NCBI RefSeq assembly: GCF_018129005.1
Contig: NZ_JAAEDL010000001.1
Coordinates: 1 to 64,000 of the forward strand
From: Neoroseomonas eburnea
Lineage (GTDB): Bacteria > Pseudomonadota > Alphaproteobacteria > Acetobacterales > Acetobacteraceae
Length of the DNA stretch: 64,000 nucleotides
Reading direction: 5' to 3'
The notes under the pieces are model-generated. The model was given only the letters and a program-made list of their open reading frames with translations. It was not told the DNA's origin and searched no databases. Within the stretch, counting starts at the first letter, position 1. Each line of letters opens with the position of its first letter. The translations under genes and the position numbers were made by a program. Positions 53,043-62,359 of the stretch are shown one piece after another.

Positions 53043-53968
53043 ACGACACGACGCGCCGCCATGCCGTCATCCTTGGCATGGGGCTGATGGGCTGCGACAT
53101 CGCGGCGATCTTCCTCGCCGGCGGCTGGCGGGTGACGGCGGTCGAGACGGCGAAGGCGCGCTGGCCGGAGGCAGAGGCGCGTGTGCGGTCCTCGATCGCG
53201 CAGTTGGACGGCGACCCGGCGGAAGCGGCGCGGCTGACGCTGGTCGAGACCACGGAGGCGCCCGACTACGCCTCGGCCGAGATCGTCGTGGAGGCAGTGC
53301 CCGAGCGCCTGGCGCTGAAGCAGGACGTCTTCGCCCGCCTCGACACGCTGGTGCCGCCGCACATCCCGGTCGTCTCCAATGCTTCCGGCTACCGCATCAC
53401 CGACATCGCCGGCCACATCGCGACCCGCGCGCGCTGCGCCAACCTGCACTTCTTCCTGCCGGCGCATCTGGTGCCGGGCGTCGAGGTCGTGCGTGGCGAA
53501 CACACCGACCCTGCCATCTGCGACGCGGTCGCCGCCATCATGGACGGGCTCGGCCGCAAGGTGATCCGTGTGGCGAAGGACGTGCCGGGCTTCCTCGCCA
53601 ACCGCATCCAGCACGCGCTGATGCGGGAGGCCTTCGCCGTCATCGACCAGGGCCTCGCCACCGCCGAGGACGTCGACAACGCTGTCCGCTATTGCTTCGG
53701 CTTCCGCTACGTCGCCGCCGGGCCGATCACGCAGAAGGAACTCGCCGGGCTGGAGACGCAGCTCGAGGCGGGCCGCACCATCTATCCCTCCCTCTGCAAC
53801 AGCCCCGATCCCAGCCCCACCCTGGCGCGCCTGGTCGCCGAGAACCGGCTTGGCCCCAAGACCGGCCGCGGCTTCCGCGACTGGCCGGCGGACGTGACGG
53901 CAAAGGAACGAGCGCGTTACGAAAAGGCGCTGCTCGCCGCCGTCCGCATCCTGCGCGAGGAGGATTGA
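53039..53968 (+). CDS. 3-hydroxyacyl-CoA dehydrogenase family protein
   Basis: This 309-aa single-function dehydrogenase has an N-terminal NAD domain (GMGLMG at 13-18), the conserved [12 protein letters not shown] and [17 protein letters not shown] catalytic region, and a C-terminal 3HCDH helical domain. The size resembles carnitine dehydrogenase or lambda-crystallin/L-gulonate-type relatives as well as fatty-acid enzymes, so the substrate is open. Its ATG overlaps the ureG stop by 4 nt, which ties it to the urease operon though no functional link is known. A protocatechuate dioxygenase gene follows after 65 bp. Confidence 0.88.
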
Positions 53969-54033
53969 ACGCGGCGCTTGACGGGCGCCCCGGCTGCCAT
54001 GGACCCTCCGCTCCAAACCGAGGAGGCAACGCC

Positions 54034-54738
54034 ATGGCTGATCCGATCCCGTATCGGCCGCTCGCGGAAGGCAGCCAGCCGCCCTACGACCTGCCCGCCT
54101 ACGGCAGCACCCATGCCCGCCATCCGAAGGCGGCGCCGCTGCGCATCCCGCAGACGCTGACCGAGGTCTCGGCGCCGCGCTTCGCGCCCACCTGGTATGC
54201 GCCGCATGAGGACCTCTCGACCGTCGACGGCAAGGCGGCGCTGGGGGAGCGCATCATCGTCGCCGGCCGCGTGCTGGACGAGAACGGCCGCCCGGTGCCG
54301 GACGCCATGGTGGAGATCTGGCAGGCCAATGCCGCCGGCCGCTACCACCACCCGCGCGACCAGCACGATGCGCCGCTCGACCCGAATTTCCTCGGCCGCG
54401 GCCGCGTCTTCACGGATGCGGAGGGCAACTACCGCTTCACCACCGTGAAGCCGGGCGCCTATCCCTGGCGCAACCACTGGAACGCCTGGCGGCCGATCCA
54501 CATCCATTTCGGCCTGCACGGCGCCGGCTTCGCGCAGCGCCTGGTGACGCAGATGTATTTTCCCGGCGACCCGCTGCTGGACCTCGACCCGATCTACCAG
54601 GGCAGCGGGGATGCGGAGGCGCGCAGCCGCCTCGTCGCCGCCTTCGACCTGCAGGTCACGCAGCCCGAATGGGCGCTCGGCTACCGCTTCGACATCGTGC
54701 TGCGCGGCCGTGCCGCCACGCCCTTCGAGAATGCCTGA
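54034..54738 (+). CDS. pcaH: protocatechuate 3,4-dioxygenase subunit beta
   Basis: This 234-aa iron(III)-dependent intradiol dioxygenase subunit provides the metal site. The expected Fe ligands are visible: a Tyr in AAGRYHHPRDQHD, a Tyr in KPGAYPWRNHW, and two His in the RPIHIHFGLHG motif. The pre-domain PAYGSTHARHPKAAP is the PcaH-specific N-terminus. The enzyme opens protocatechuate to beta-carboxymuconate. ATG 54034 is preceded by AGGAGG. No pcaBCD or regulator is nearby. Confidence 0.93.
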   Translation: MADPIPYRPLAEGSQPPYDLPAYGSTHARHPKAAPLRIPQTLTEVSAPRFAPTWYAPHEDLSTVDGKAALGERIIVAGRVLDENGRPVPDAMVEIWQANAAGRYHHPRDQHDAPLDPNFLGRGRVFTDAEGNYRFTTVKPGAYPWRNHWNAWRPIHIHFGLHGAGFAQRLVTQMYFPGDPLLDLDPIYQGSGDAEARSRLVAAFDLQVTQPEWALGYRFDIVLRGRAATPFENA

Positions 54739-54739
54739 T

Positions 54740-55279
54740 ATGATGCACGCCACCGCCAGCCAGACCGCCGGCCCCTACTGGCACATGATCGACTTCCCCG
54801 AATGGGCCGACCTGCTGCGCGCGGACGGCCCCAATGCCGGCGCGGCGGGGGAGCGCATCGTGCTCGCCGGCCGCATCACCGACGGCACCGGTGCGGCCGT
54901 CTCCGATGCCATGGTGGAGCTCTGGCAGGCCGATCCGGAGGGTCGCTACGACGCAGGCTTCCACGGCTTCGGCCGCTGCGCCACCGATCTTCAGGGTGGC
55001 TTCCGCTTCACCACGCTGAAGCCGGGCGCCGTGCCGGGCCCCGGCAACAGCACCCAGGCACCGCACATCGTGATTTCGATCTTCGCCCGCGGCCTGATGC
55101 GCGCGCTGGTGACGCGTGCCTATTTCGCCGGCGACGTGCTGCTGGCGCAGGATCCGATCCTCGCCCTGGTGCCCGAGGCCCGTCGCGATACGCTGATCGC
55201 ACGCCCGGCGGGCAATGGCGAATGGCGCCTCGACATACGGTTGCAGGGGGAAGGGGAAACCGTCTTCCTGGACGTCTGA
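54740..55279 (+). CDS. pcaG: protocatechuate 3,4-dioxygenase subunit alpha
   Basis: This 179-aa partner subunit of PcaH shares the intradiol fold (AGRITDGTGAAVSDAMVELWQAD) but lacks the full set of iron ligands, as expected for PcaG. The N-terminal TASQTAGPYWH segment is typical. ATG 54731, 54740 and 54743 are all possible starts; 54740 is reported because it lies just after the pcaH stop, though 54731 would give translational coupling. The two subunits form an operon. Confidence 0.9.
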   Translation: MMHATASQTAGPYWHMIDFPEWADLLRADGPNAGAAGERIVLAGRITDGTGAAVSDAMVELWQADPEGRYDAGFHGFGRCATDLQGGFRFTTLKPGAVPGPGNSTQAPHIVISIFARGLMRALVTRAYFAGDVLLAQDPILALVPEARRDTLIARPAGNGEWRLDIRLQGEGETVFLDV

Positions 55280-55492
55280 CCGCGTTGCGGCGCAGCACGA
55301 ATCTGCACATTGCCGTTGCCCGCGCCATGGTGCAGCATTCCCTGAGCCGCGAAACAGCGGCGGGGAGTGGACGAACAGGAATGACGACGGCGCTTGCATG
55401 GCGACCGAACCCTGATCGCGTGGAGCGCCCGGTGGAATGATCCCGGGCGCGTGCCTCTCCTTTCGACACTCATCGTCATGGAGGCCGCCCGC

Positions 55493-57286
55493 GTGAAGCC
55501 GACGGACATTGCGTCCCCGGAGTATTTCCACAAGGTCGTAGATTGCCAGTGGGCCTGCCCGGCCCATACGCCGGTCCCGGAATACATCCGCATGATCGCG
55601 GCGGGGCGCTACGCCGACGCCTACATGGTCAACTGGCATTCCAACGTCTTCCCCGGTATCCTCGGCCGCACCTGCGACCGCCCGTGCGAGCCCGCCTGCC
55701 GCCGCGGCCGGGTGGAGGAGGAACCGGTCGCCATCTGCCGCCTCAAGCGCGTCGCCGCCGACAACAAGGGCGATGTGAGCGGGCGGATGCCCGTGATACC
55801 CGAGGCGCGGAACGGCAGGCGGATCGCCTGCGTCGGCGCCGGGCCGGCGAGCCTGACGGTCGCGCGCGACCTTGCGCCGCTGGGGTACGAGATCCACATC
55901 TTCGACGGCGAAGCGAAGGCCGGCGGCTTTATCCGCCAGCAGATCCCGCGCTTCCGCCTGCCGGAGGAAGTGATCGACGAGGAATGCGGCTACATCCTCG
56001 ATCGCGGCGGCGTGGTCAGCCACATGAACCGCCGCGTGGACAGCCTGAAGGCGCTGCTGGCGGAAGGCTACGACGCGGTCTTCGTCGGCTCCGGAGCGCC
56101 GCGCGGGCGTGAGCTGGACGTGCCCGGCCGCAAGGAGGCCGCGGCGAACATCCATCTCGGCATCGACTGGCTGGCCTCGGTCTCCTTCGGGCATGTCAGC
56201 TCGGTCGGCAGGCGCGTCATCGTGCTCGGCGGCGGCAACACGGCGATGGATTGCTGCCGTTCCGCCCGCCGCCTCGGCGGGGAGGAGGTCAAGGTCGTCG
56301 TCCGTTCCGGCTTCGAGGAAATGAAGGCGTCCCCCTGGGAGAAGGAGGACGCGATGAACGAAGGCATCCCGATCCTCAACTTCCTCGTGCCGAAGCAGGT
56401 GCTGCACGACAATGGCCGCCTCACCGGCATGGTGTTCGAGAAGGTCGCCGCGCAATACGACGACAAGGGCCGCCGCTCGCTGCTGCCGACCGGCGAGCCG
56501 GATGTCACCATCGACTGCGACACCGTGCTGGTCGCCATCGGGCAGGAGAACGCCTTCCCCTGGATCGAGCGCGACGCCGGCGTCGAATTCGACCGCTGGG
56601 GCCTGCCGAAGCTCGACGAAGCGAGCCTGCAATCCACCCATCCGCAGGTCTTCTTCGGCGGCGATGCCGCCTTCGGCCCGAAGAACATCATCTGGGCCGT
56701 GGCGCATGGGCACCAGGCGGCGGTCTCGATCGACCTGCTCTGCAAGGGCGAGGACGTCACGCGGCGTCCGCCGCCCGAGACGCACCTCGCCAGCCAGAAG
56801 ATGGGCATCCACGAATGGGCCTATGACAACGAGGTCTCGCTCGACCTGCGCTTCAAGGTGCCGCATCTGCCGGCGGACAAGGCGCTGCGCGACATCGCCG
56901 CGGAGGTCGAGCTCGGCTTCGACCGGGAGATGGCCTATCACGAGACGCAGCGCTGCCTGAACTGCGACGTGCAGACGGTGTTCACGGCCAAGCTCTGCAT
57001 CGAGTGCGACGCCTGCGTGGACATCTGCCCGACCGACTGCATCACCTTCACCGAGAACGGCGAGGAGGAGGAGCTGCGCACGCGGCTCAAGGCGCCGGCG
57101 GTGAACACCTACCAGGATCTCTACGTCCAGGATGGCCTCAAGACGGGCCGTGTCATGGTCAAGGACGAGGACGTCTGCCTGCACTGCGGCATGTGCGCCG
57201 AGCGCTGCCCGACCGGTGCCTGGGACATGCAGAAGTTCCTGCTCGAGACCGCGAAGCCGAAGGCGCACGCATGCCACAGCCGATAA
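55493..57286 (+). CDS. FAD-dependent pyridine-nucleotide oxidoreductase with 4Fe-4S domains (GltD-like)
   Basis: This 597-aa protein resembles the small subunit of glutamate synthase with extra ferredoxin domains. In order it has an N-terminal cysteine cluster (CQWACPAHTP, then GRTCDRPCEPACRRG), a FAD motif VGAGPASL, an NAD(P) motif VLGGGNTAMDC, and a C-terminal part with two 4Fe-4S sets (CIECDACVDICPTDC and CLHCGMCAERCPTG). It would move electrons between NAD(P)H and the oxidoreductase encoded next. GTG 55493 is favoured because TGGAGG precedes it by 8 nt; ATG 55478 lacks such a site. It overlaps the next gene by 16 nt. Confidence 0.88.
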   Translation: MKPTDIASPEYFHKVVDCQWACPAHTPVPEYIRMIAAGRYADAYMVNWHSNVFPGILGRTCDRPCEPACRRGRVEEEPVAICRLKRVAADNKGDVSGRMPVIPEARNGRRIACVGAGPASLTVARDLAPLGYEIHIFDGEAKAGGFIRQQIPRFRLPEEVIDEECGYILDRGGVVSHMNRRVDSLKALLAEGYDAVFVGSGAPRGRELDVPGRKEAAANIHLGIDWLASVSFGHVSSVGRRVIVLGGGNTAMDCCRSARRLGGEEVKVVVRSGFEEMKASPWEKEDAMNEGIPILNFLVPKQVLHDNGRLTGMVFEKVAAQYDDKGRRSLLPTGEPDVTIDCDTVLVAIGQENAFPWIERDAGVEFDRWGLPKLDEASLQSTHPQVFFGGDAAFGPKNIIWAVAHGHQAAVSIDLLCKGEDVTRRPPPETHLASQKMGIHEWAYDNEVSLDLRFKVPHLPADKALRDIAAEVELGFDREMAYHETQRCLNCDVQTVFTAKLCIECDACVDICPTDCITFTENGEEEELRTRLKAPAVNTYQDLYVQDGLKTGRVMVKDEDVCLHCGMCAERCPTGAWDMQKFLLETAKPKAHACHSR

Positions 57287-59112
57287 CCGCGACGAACGAC
57301 TTCGTCGTCAAGTTCGCCAACGTCAACGGGTCCGGTTCCGCTTCCGCCAACGGGCTCTTCGCGAAATCGATCATGCGCATGGGCGTGCCCATCGCATCGC
57401 GCAACATCTTCCCGTCCAACATCCAGGGCCTGCCGACCTGGTTCGAGGTCCGCGTCAGCGAAGCCGGCCACATGGGCCGGCGCGGCGGCGTGGACATGAT
57501 GGTCGCGATGAACCCGCAGACCTGGGACCGCGACGTCGCGGAGATCGAACCCGGCGGCTACCTCTTCTATGACTCGACGCGGCCGATGCCGAAGTCGAGG
57601 TTCCGCGACGACATCACCGTCATCGGCGTGCCGCTGACGGAGATCACCAACGCCGCCTATTCCGATCCGCGGCAGCGGCAGCTCTTCAAGAACATCGTCT
57701 ATCTCGGCGCCCTCTCCGCCCTGCTCGACATGGAGGTGGAGGCGGTGCAGCAATCCATCGCCGCGCAGTTCAAGGGCAAGGAGAAGCTGATCCCGGCGAA
57801 CTTCGCCGCGCTGGAGATGGGCCGCGACTGGGCGCAGCAGAACCTCGCCTGCCCGATCGGGCTGAGGCTGAAGCGCGCCGATGCCGTCGGCGACCGCATC
57901 TTCGTGGACGGCAACCAGGCCGCCGCGCTCGGCGCCGTCTATGGCGGTGCGACGGTCTGCGCCTGGTATCCGATCACTCCCTCGACCTCGCTCGCCGAGG
58001 CCTTCGAGAAGCATTGCGGCCGCCTGCGCAAGGACCCCGAGACGGGTGCGAAGCGCTACGCCATCGTGCAGGCGGAGGACGAGCTCGCCTCCATCGGCAT
58101 GGTGGTCGGCGCGGCGTGGAACGGCGCGCGCGCCTTCACCGCGACCTCGGGCCCCGGCGTTTCGCTGATGCAGGAATTCCTCGGCCTCGCCTATTTCGCC
58201 GAGATCCCCGCGGTGCTCTTCGACGTGCAGCGCGCCGGACCCTCCACCGGCATGCCGACGCGCACGCAGCAGTCGGACGTACTCTCCGCCGCCTATGCGA
58301 GCCACGGCGACACCAAGCATGTGCTCCTCTTTCCCGAGGATCCGAACGAGTGCTTCGCCTTCGGCGCCGATGCCTTCGACCTCGCGGACCGGCTGCAGAC
58401 ACCGATCTTCGTCATGCTCGATCTCGACATCGGCATGAATGACTGGCTCTGCGCGCCCTTCGCCTGGGATCCCGATCGCAGGATGGATCGCGGCAAGGTG
58501 CTGACCGCGGCCGACCTCGAGATGGTGGCGGGCTTCGGACGATACCGCGACGTGGACGGGGACGGCATTCCCTACCGCACCTGGCCGGGCACGCACCCGG
58601 AGAAGGGCGCCTTCTTCACGCGCGGCACATCGCGCGACCGGGAAGCGCGGTACACCGAGGACGGCGGCCCCTATGTGGACAACATGCAGCGCCTGCTGAA
58701 GAAGCTGCGCACGGCGCGATCCCTGGTACCGCGGCCGATCGCGACACCGGCGAAGGAAAAGGCGCGCGACGGCGTGATCTTCTACGGCTCCACCTCCGCC
58801 GCGATGCGGGAGGCGCTGGCGGCGCTCGATGCGCAGGGCATCCATCTCGATGCCATGCGCATCCGGGCGTTCCCCTTCCATGACGACGTCGCCGAGTTCA
58901 TCGCCGCGCATGACCGCGTCTTCGTGGTGGAGCAGAATCGCGACGCCCAGTTGCGCACCCTCCTCATCAACGAGGAGGAGATCGACCCCGCGCGGCTGGT
59001 GCCGGTGCTGCACTACGACGGCACGCCGATCACGGCGCGCTTCATCCGGGCCGCCATCGCCGACCGCGCATCGACGGCCAATGTCCTGCCCTTCCGCAAG
59101 GCCACGCCATGA
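57271..59112 (+). CDS. 2-oxoacid:acceptor oxidoreductase subunit alpha (fused gamma-alpha)
   Basis: This 613-aa protein fuses the gamma domain (about 1-200, with NGSGSASANGLFAKSIMRMG and SEAGHMGRRGG) to the alpha domain (WYPITPSTSLAEAF with the TPP-pyrimidine site, TSGPGVSLMQEF, and the C-terminal transketolase-like FYGSTSAAMREAL). The architecture is that of KorA-type 2-oxoglutarate and related oxidoreductases. With the beta subunit it decarboxylates a 2-oxoacid to an acyl-CoA, or the reverse. The substrate is not fixed by sequence. It overlaps the flavoprotein gene (16 nt) and the beta subunit (4 nt), a tight three-gene module. Confidence 0.9.
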   Translation: MPQPITATNDFVVKFANVNGSGSASANGLFAKSIMRMGVPIASRNIFPSNIQGLPTWFEVRVSEAGHMGRRGGVDMMVAMNPQTWDRDVAEIEPGGYLFYDSTRPMPKSRFRDDITVIGVPLTEITNAAYSDPRQRQLFKNIVYLGALSALLDMEVEAVQQSIAAQFKGKEKLIPANFAALEMGRDWAQQNLACPIGLRLKRADAVGDRIFVDGNQAAALGAVYGGATVCAWYPITPSTSLAEAFEKHCGRLRKDPETGAKRYAIVQAEDELASIGMVVGAAWNGARAFTATSGPGVSLMQEFLGLAYFAEIPAVLFDVQRAGPSTGMPTRTQQSDVLSAAYASHGDTKHVLLFPEDPNECFAFGADAFDLADRLQTPIFVMLDLDIGMNDWLCAPFAWDPDRRMDRGKVLTAADLEMVAGFGRYRDVDGDGIPYRTWPGTHPEKGAFFTRGTSRDREARYTEDGGPYVDNMQRLLKKLRTARSLVPRPIATPAKEKARDGVIFYGSTSAAMREALAALDAQGIHLDAMRIRAFPFHDDVAEFIAAHDRVFVVEQNRDAQLRTLLINEEEIDPARLVPVLHYDGTPITARFIRAAIADRASTANVLPFRKATP

Positions 59113-60164
59113 GCTACCTGCCGAAGCCGAAGCTCCACCACCCGAAGCTGCCGACCAACGCGATCGGCCTGACGCGGCGCGACTACGAAGGCGCGATCAG
59201 CACGCTTTGCGCCGGCTGCGGGCATGATTCGATCAGCGCGGCGATCATCCAGGCCTGCTTCAACCTGTCGCTGCCGCCGCACCGCATCGCCAAGCTCTCC
59301 GGCATCGGCTGTTCGTCCAAGACGCCGACCTACTTCCTCGGCGCGGCGCACGGCTTCAACTCGGTGCATGGACGCATGCCCTCGGTGCTGACCGGCGCCT
59401 ATCTCGCCAACCGGGAGCTCATCTATCTCGGCGTCTCCGGCGACGGCGACAGCGCCTCGATCGGCTTCGGCCAGTTCGCGCACAGCATCCGCCGCGGCGT
59501 GAACATGACCTACATCGTCGAGAACAACGGCGTGTACGGGCTGACCAAGGGGCAGTTCTCCGCCACCTCCGACCTCGGCTCGGTGGCGAAGAAGGGGGCG
59601 GTGAACACCGACCAGCCGATCGACCTCGCCGCCATCGCGGTGCAGCTCGGCGCCACCTTCGTCGCGCGTTCCTTCTCCGGCGACAAGGAACAGCTCGTGC
59701 CGCTGATCGAGGCCGCGCTGCTGCACGAGGGCGCCGCCTTCCTCGACGTCATCAGCCCCTGCGTCGCCTTCAACAACCACCCGGGCAGCACGAAGTCCTA
59801 CGACTACGTGCGCGAGCACAATGACGCGCTGAACCGGCTCGACGTCATGCTGCCGCGGCAGGAGATCACCGCCTCCTACGCGCCGGGCGAGGTGACCGAG
59901 GTGACGCAGCACGACGGTTCCGTGCTCCGCCTGCGCAAGCTGCACGCGGACCACGACCCGACGGACCGCGCCTCCGCCATGCACCAGATCATGGAGCGCA
60001 AGGCGGCCGGCGAGATCCTGACCGGCCTGATCTATGTCGATCCGAACCCCACCGCACTGCATGAGCACCTCGGCACCATCCCCGCGCCGCTGAACGCGCT
60101 GGGCGATGCGGAGCTCTGCCCGGGCGTCGAGGCGTTGGACCGCATCAACGCCTCGCTGCGCTGA
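59109..60164 (+). CDS. 2-oxoacid:acceptor oxidoreductase subunit beta
   Basis: This 351-aa TPP-binding subunit has the four cysteines expected for a 4Fe-4S cluster: two in CAGCGHDSI, one in SGIGCSSKTP and one in ISPCVAF. The TPP-Mg motif begins GVSGDGDSASIGFGQF and continues to VENNGVYGLTKG. It reads as a full KorB/PorB-like protein, longer than many because of a roughly 60-residue C-terminal extension. It starts by a 4-nt overlap with the alpha gene and is followed 10 nt later by a phosphoribosyltransferase. Confidence 0.92.
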   Translation: MSYLPKPKLHHPKLPTNAIGLTRRDYEGAISTLCAGCGHDSISAAIIQACFNLSLPPHRIAKLSGIGCSSKTPTYFLGAAHGFNSVHGRMPSVLTGAYLANRELIYLGVSGDGDSASIGFGQFAHSIRRGVNMTYIVENNGVYGLTKGQFSATSDLGSVAKKGAVNTDQPIDLAAIAVQLGATFVARSFSGDKEQLVPLIEAALLHEGAAFLDVISPCVAFNNHPGSTKSYDYVREHNDALNRLDVMLPRQEITASYAPGEVTEVTQHDGSVLRLRKLHADHDPTDRASAMHQIMERKAAGEILTGLIYVDPNPTALHEHLGTIPAPLNALGDAELCPGVEALDRINASLR

Positions 60165-60174
60165 GCGGCGCGTC

Positions 60175-60840
60175 ATGGCCTGGCGGTCCACGCTGTTCCG
60201 GGACCGGCAGGAGGCCGGCGAACGGCTGGTGCCCCTGCTGCGGGACCTCGGGCTGGACCGGCCCATCGTCTATGGCCTGCTGCGCGGCGGTGCGGCGGTC
60301 GCCGCCCCCATCGCCGCGGCGCTCGGTGCGCCCTTGCAGCCCTTCCTGGTGCGCAAGCTGGGCGTGCCCTGGCAGCCCGAGCTCGCCTTCGGCGCCCTCG
60401 CCGAAGGCGCGGCGGAACCGGTGCTGAACCAGGATGTCGTCACCCTCTGCGGCCTGACGCCCGCCCAGATGTCCCGCATCCAGGCGGAGCAGGCGCAGGA
60501 GCTCGCGCGCCGCCAGGCGGTCTATCTGCATGGCCGCGAACGGCTCGATCCGCGCGGCCGCGCCGCCATCCTGGTGGATGACGGGCTCGCCACCGGCGCC
60601 TCCGCCCGCGCCGCCCTGCGCGCGCTGCGCGGGCGGGGCGCGGCGCCGCTCATCCTCGCCATCCCGGTCGCGCCGCGCGAGAGCATCGATTCGCTCTCCG
60701 CCGAAGCCGACCGCATCGTCTGCGCCGAGGTCTCCTCCATCCCCTTCGGCATCGGTGGCTGCTACGGCGACTTCCACCAGCTCGAGGACGAGGAGGTGCT
60801 CGCCCTGCTCGCCGCCGCGGAAGGACCGCCCCAGCCATGA
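60175..60840 (+). CDS. phosphoribosyltransferase family protein
   Basis: This 221-aa type I phosphoribosyltransferase-like protein has the PRPP-loop motif AAILVDDGLATGASARAAL at about 130-148, and the N-terminal RDRQEAGERLVPLL and YGLLRGGAAVAAPIAAAL segments (the PPi loop). Similar proteins are annotated as predicted phosphoribosyltransferases, some fused to hydrolases, without known substrate. ATG 60175 begins the conserved domain. It overlaps the next gene by 4 nt, so it is in one operon with the oxidoreductase module and the PLP enzyme. Confidence 0.88.
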   Translation: MAWRSTLFRDRQEAGERLVPLLRDLGLDRPIVYGLLRGGAAVAAPIAAALGAPLQPFLVRKLGVPWQPELAFGALAEGAAEPVLNQDVVTLCGLTPAQMSRIQAEQAQELARRQAVYLHGRERLDPRGRAAILVDDGLATGASARAALRALRGRGAAPLILAIPVAPRESIDSLSAEADRIVCAEVSSIPFGIGGCYGDFHQLEDEEVLALLAAAEGPPQP

Positions 60841-62081
60841 CGACCATTCCGGCGCGCGGCTTGCCGCGCCAGGCGATCCTCGCCGAACTCGAGGAGCGCA
60901 AGCGCGGCGACCGCTCCTGGCGGCAAGGGAAGCTCGCCGTCTACTTCTACTGGCTCGACGAGGAGCTGGAGCGCGTCCAGCAGGAAGCCTATCTCGCCTT
61001 CTGGACGGAGAACAACCTCGGCCAGCGCGCCTTTCCCAGCCTGAAGTCGCTGGAGGAGGAGGTGATCGCCATGGCGCTCTCGCTGTTGGGCGGCGGCGCG
61101 GCATCGGGCGGCACCTTCACCTCGGGCGGGTCGGAGAGCATCTTCCTCGCCCTGATGGCGGCACGGAACCGGGCGCGATCGCGGCGTCGCGTCACCCGGC
61201 CGAACATCGTCCTGCCTGACAGCGCGCACCTCACCTTCGACCGCGCGGCCGAGGCGCTCGGCATCGAGGCACGCCGCGTGCCCGTCGGCCCCGCCCTGCG
61301 CGCCGGCGTTGCCGCGATGGCCGCGCGCATGGATGCCGACACCGTGGCGCTGGTCGGCTCGGCGCCGAACTACCCCTTCGGCACCTTCGACCCGATACCG
61401 GAGCTCGCGGCGCTCGCCGCCGCGCGCGGCGTGTGGATGCATGTCGATGCCTGCGTCGGCGGATTCCTCGCACCCTATGTCCGGCGTCTCGGGCACGACA
61501 TCCCGCCGTTCGAACTCTCCGTGCCGGGCGTGACCTCGCTCTCGGCCGACATCCACAAGCACGGCATGGCGCCGAAGGGTGCTTCCCTGCTGCTGGTTGC
61601 GGATGCCGCCGACCGCGAATGGCACAAGTTCGAAAGCCGTGCCTGGCAGCGCGGACCCTACGCCGCCTACACGACGCAGGGCACCCGGCCCGGCGGCGCG
61701 GTGGCCGCCGCCTGGGCGGCGATGAGCCACCTCGGGGAGGAAGGCTATCTCCGCTGCGCCCGCCTCATCATGGAGGCGAAGACGATCATGACCGCCGGCA
61801 TCTCAGCGATCCCGGGGCTCGAGATCCTGGCGCCGAGCGATCTCGGCATCTTCGTCTGGCGCTCGGTCGATCCGGCGCTCGACATCGGCAAGGTCGCCGC
61901 GGCGATGGATGCCGAAGGCTGGCTGGTCGGCCGCCAGCAGGAGCCCGATGGCATCCACCTGCACCTCAACCCGATCCATCGCCGCTTCGCCGAGGACTAC
62001 GTCGCCGCCGTCTCCCGCGCCGTCGGCGCCGCACGGGCGGGGGAGGGCGCGCGCATGGGCGCGAACGAGCGGACCTACTGA
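60837..62081 (+). CDS. PLP-dependent group II decarboxylase/sphingosine-phosphate lyase-like enzyme
   Basis: This 414-aa fold-type I PLP enzyme is from the group II decarboxylase family. The cofactor lysine is Lys241 in SADIHKHGMAPKG, the Asp contacting the pyridine nitrogen is Asp204 (WMHVDACVGG), and TSGGSESIFLAL at 95-106 binds phosphate. The SADIHKxGxAPKG motif is closest to sphingosine-1-phosphate lyases and related decarboxylases. The substrate in this bacterium is not known. It starts by a 4-nt overlap with the phosphoribosyltransferase and ends the operon before a repeat-rich junction. Confidence 0.88.
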   Translation: MTTIPARGLPRQAILAELEERKRGDRSWRQGKLAVYFYWLDEELERVQQEAYLAFWTENNLGQRAFPSLKSLEEEVIAMALSLLGGGAASGGTFTSGGSESIFLALMAARNRARSRRRVTRPNIVLPDSAHLTFDRAAEALGIEARRVPVGPALRAGVAAMAARMDADTVALVGSAPNYPFGTFDPIPELAALAAARGVWMHVDACVGGFLAPYVRRLGHDIPPFELSVPGVTSLSADIHKHGMAPKGASLLLVADAADREWHKFESRAWQRGPYAAYTTQGTRPGGAVAAAWAAMSHLGEEGYLRCARLIMEAKTIMTAGISAIPGLEILAPSDLGIFVWRSVDPALDIGKVAAAMDAEGWLVGRQQEPDGIHLHLNPIHRRFAEDYVAAVSRAVGAARAGEGARMGANERTY

Positions 62082-62091
62082 TGCCAACGGC

Positions 62092-62192
62092 GGCTATTCG
62101 CGACCGCTGATATCCGCCTTTTCGTGCCCTCGGAAGCCGGGCGCAAACCTCCGGTTTGCTCGGCTTCGCCGGACCACCGGCGGGCCGCATTC
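62092..62192. repeat. Family-3 intergenic repeat, copy 2 (reverse orientation)
   Basis: The reverse complement of this segment matches 16596-16700; the 19 bases 62174-62192 are identical to 16598-16616. The conserved small hairpin is 62143-62149 with 62153-62159. It begins 11 bp after the PLP enzyme stop, in the 278-bp gap before the convergent patatin gene. The rest of the gap holds two more hairpins and no gene. Confidence 0.75.
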
Positions 62193-62198
62193 CGGATG

Positions 62199-62229
62199 CC
62201 CAGTCACGTTGCAAGGCAACGTGACTGGG
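62199..62229. terminator. 14-bp perfect hairpin in convergent junction
   Basis: Bases 62199-62212 pair perfectly with 62216-62229 around a 3-nt loop (AAG). It directly follows the family-3 repeat. Without a T-tract it is only a probable terminator, acting on either strand. Confidence 0.6.
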
Positions 62230-62245
62230 TGCCCGTCGCGGCCTC

Positions 62246-62268
62246 GGCACGAGTGAAGAACTCGTGCC
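62246..62268. terminator. 9-bp perfect hairpin in the same junction
   Basis: Bases 62246-62254 pair with 62260-62268 around the loop GAAGA, 17 bp after the 14-bp hairpin. Together they give this convergent junction two stable stems; a tandem terminator is likely. Confidence 0.5.
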
Positions 62269-62359
62269 GCTCGTATGATACCGGCCAGCCATTCGGCTGA
62301 CCCGGCATCAGCGACTTGGCCTCGCGCTCGGCCGCCCACCAGCCCCGCGCGCCATGCCG

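Noticed and set aside
62098-62340. Short open frames in the gap before the patatin gene (for example 62094-62339 minus)
   Set aside because: They run through the family-3 repeat and two hairpins, lack ribosome sites and resemble no protein; the gap is explained by repeats.
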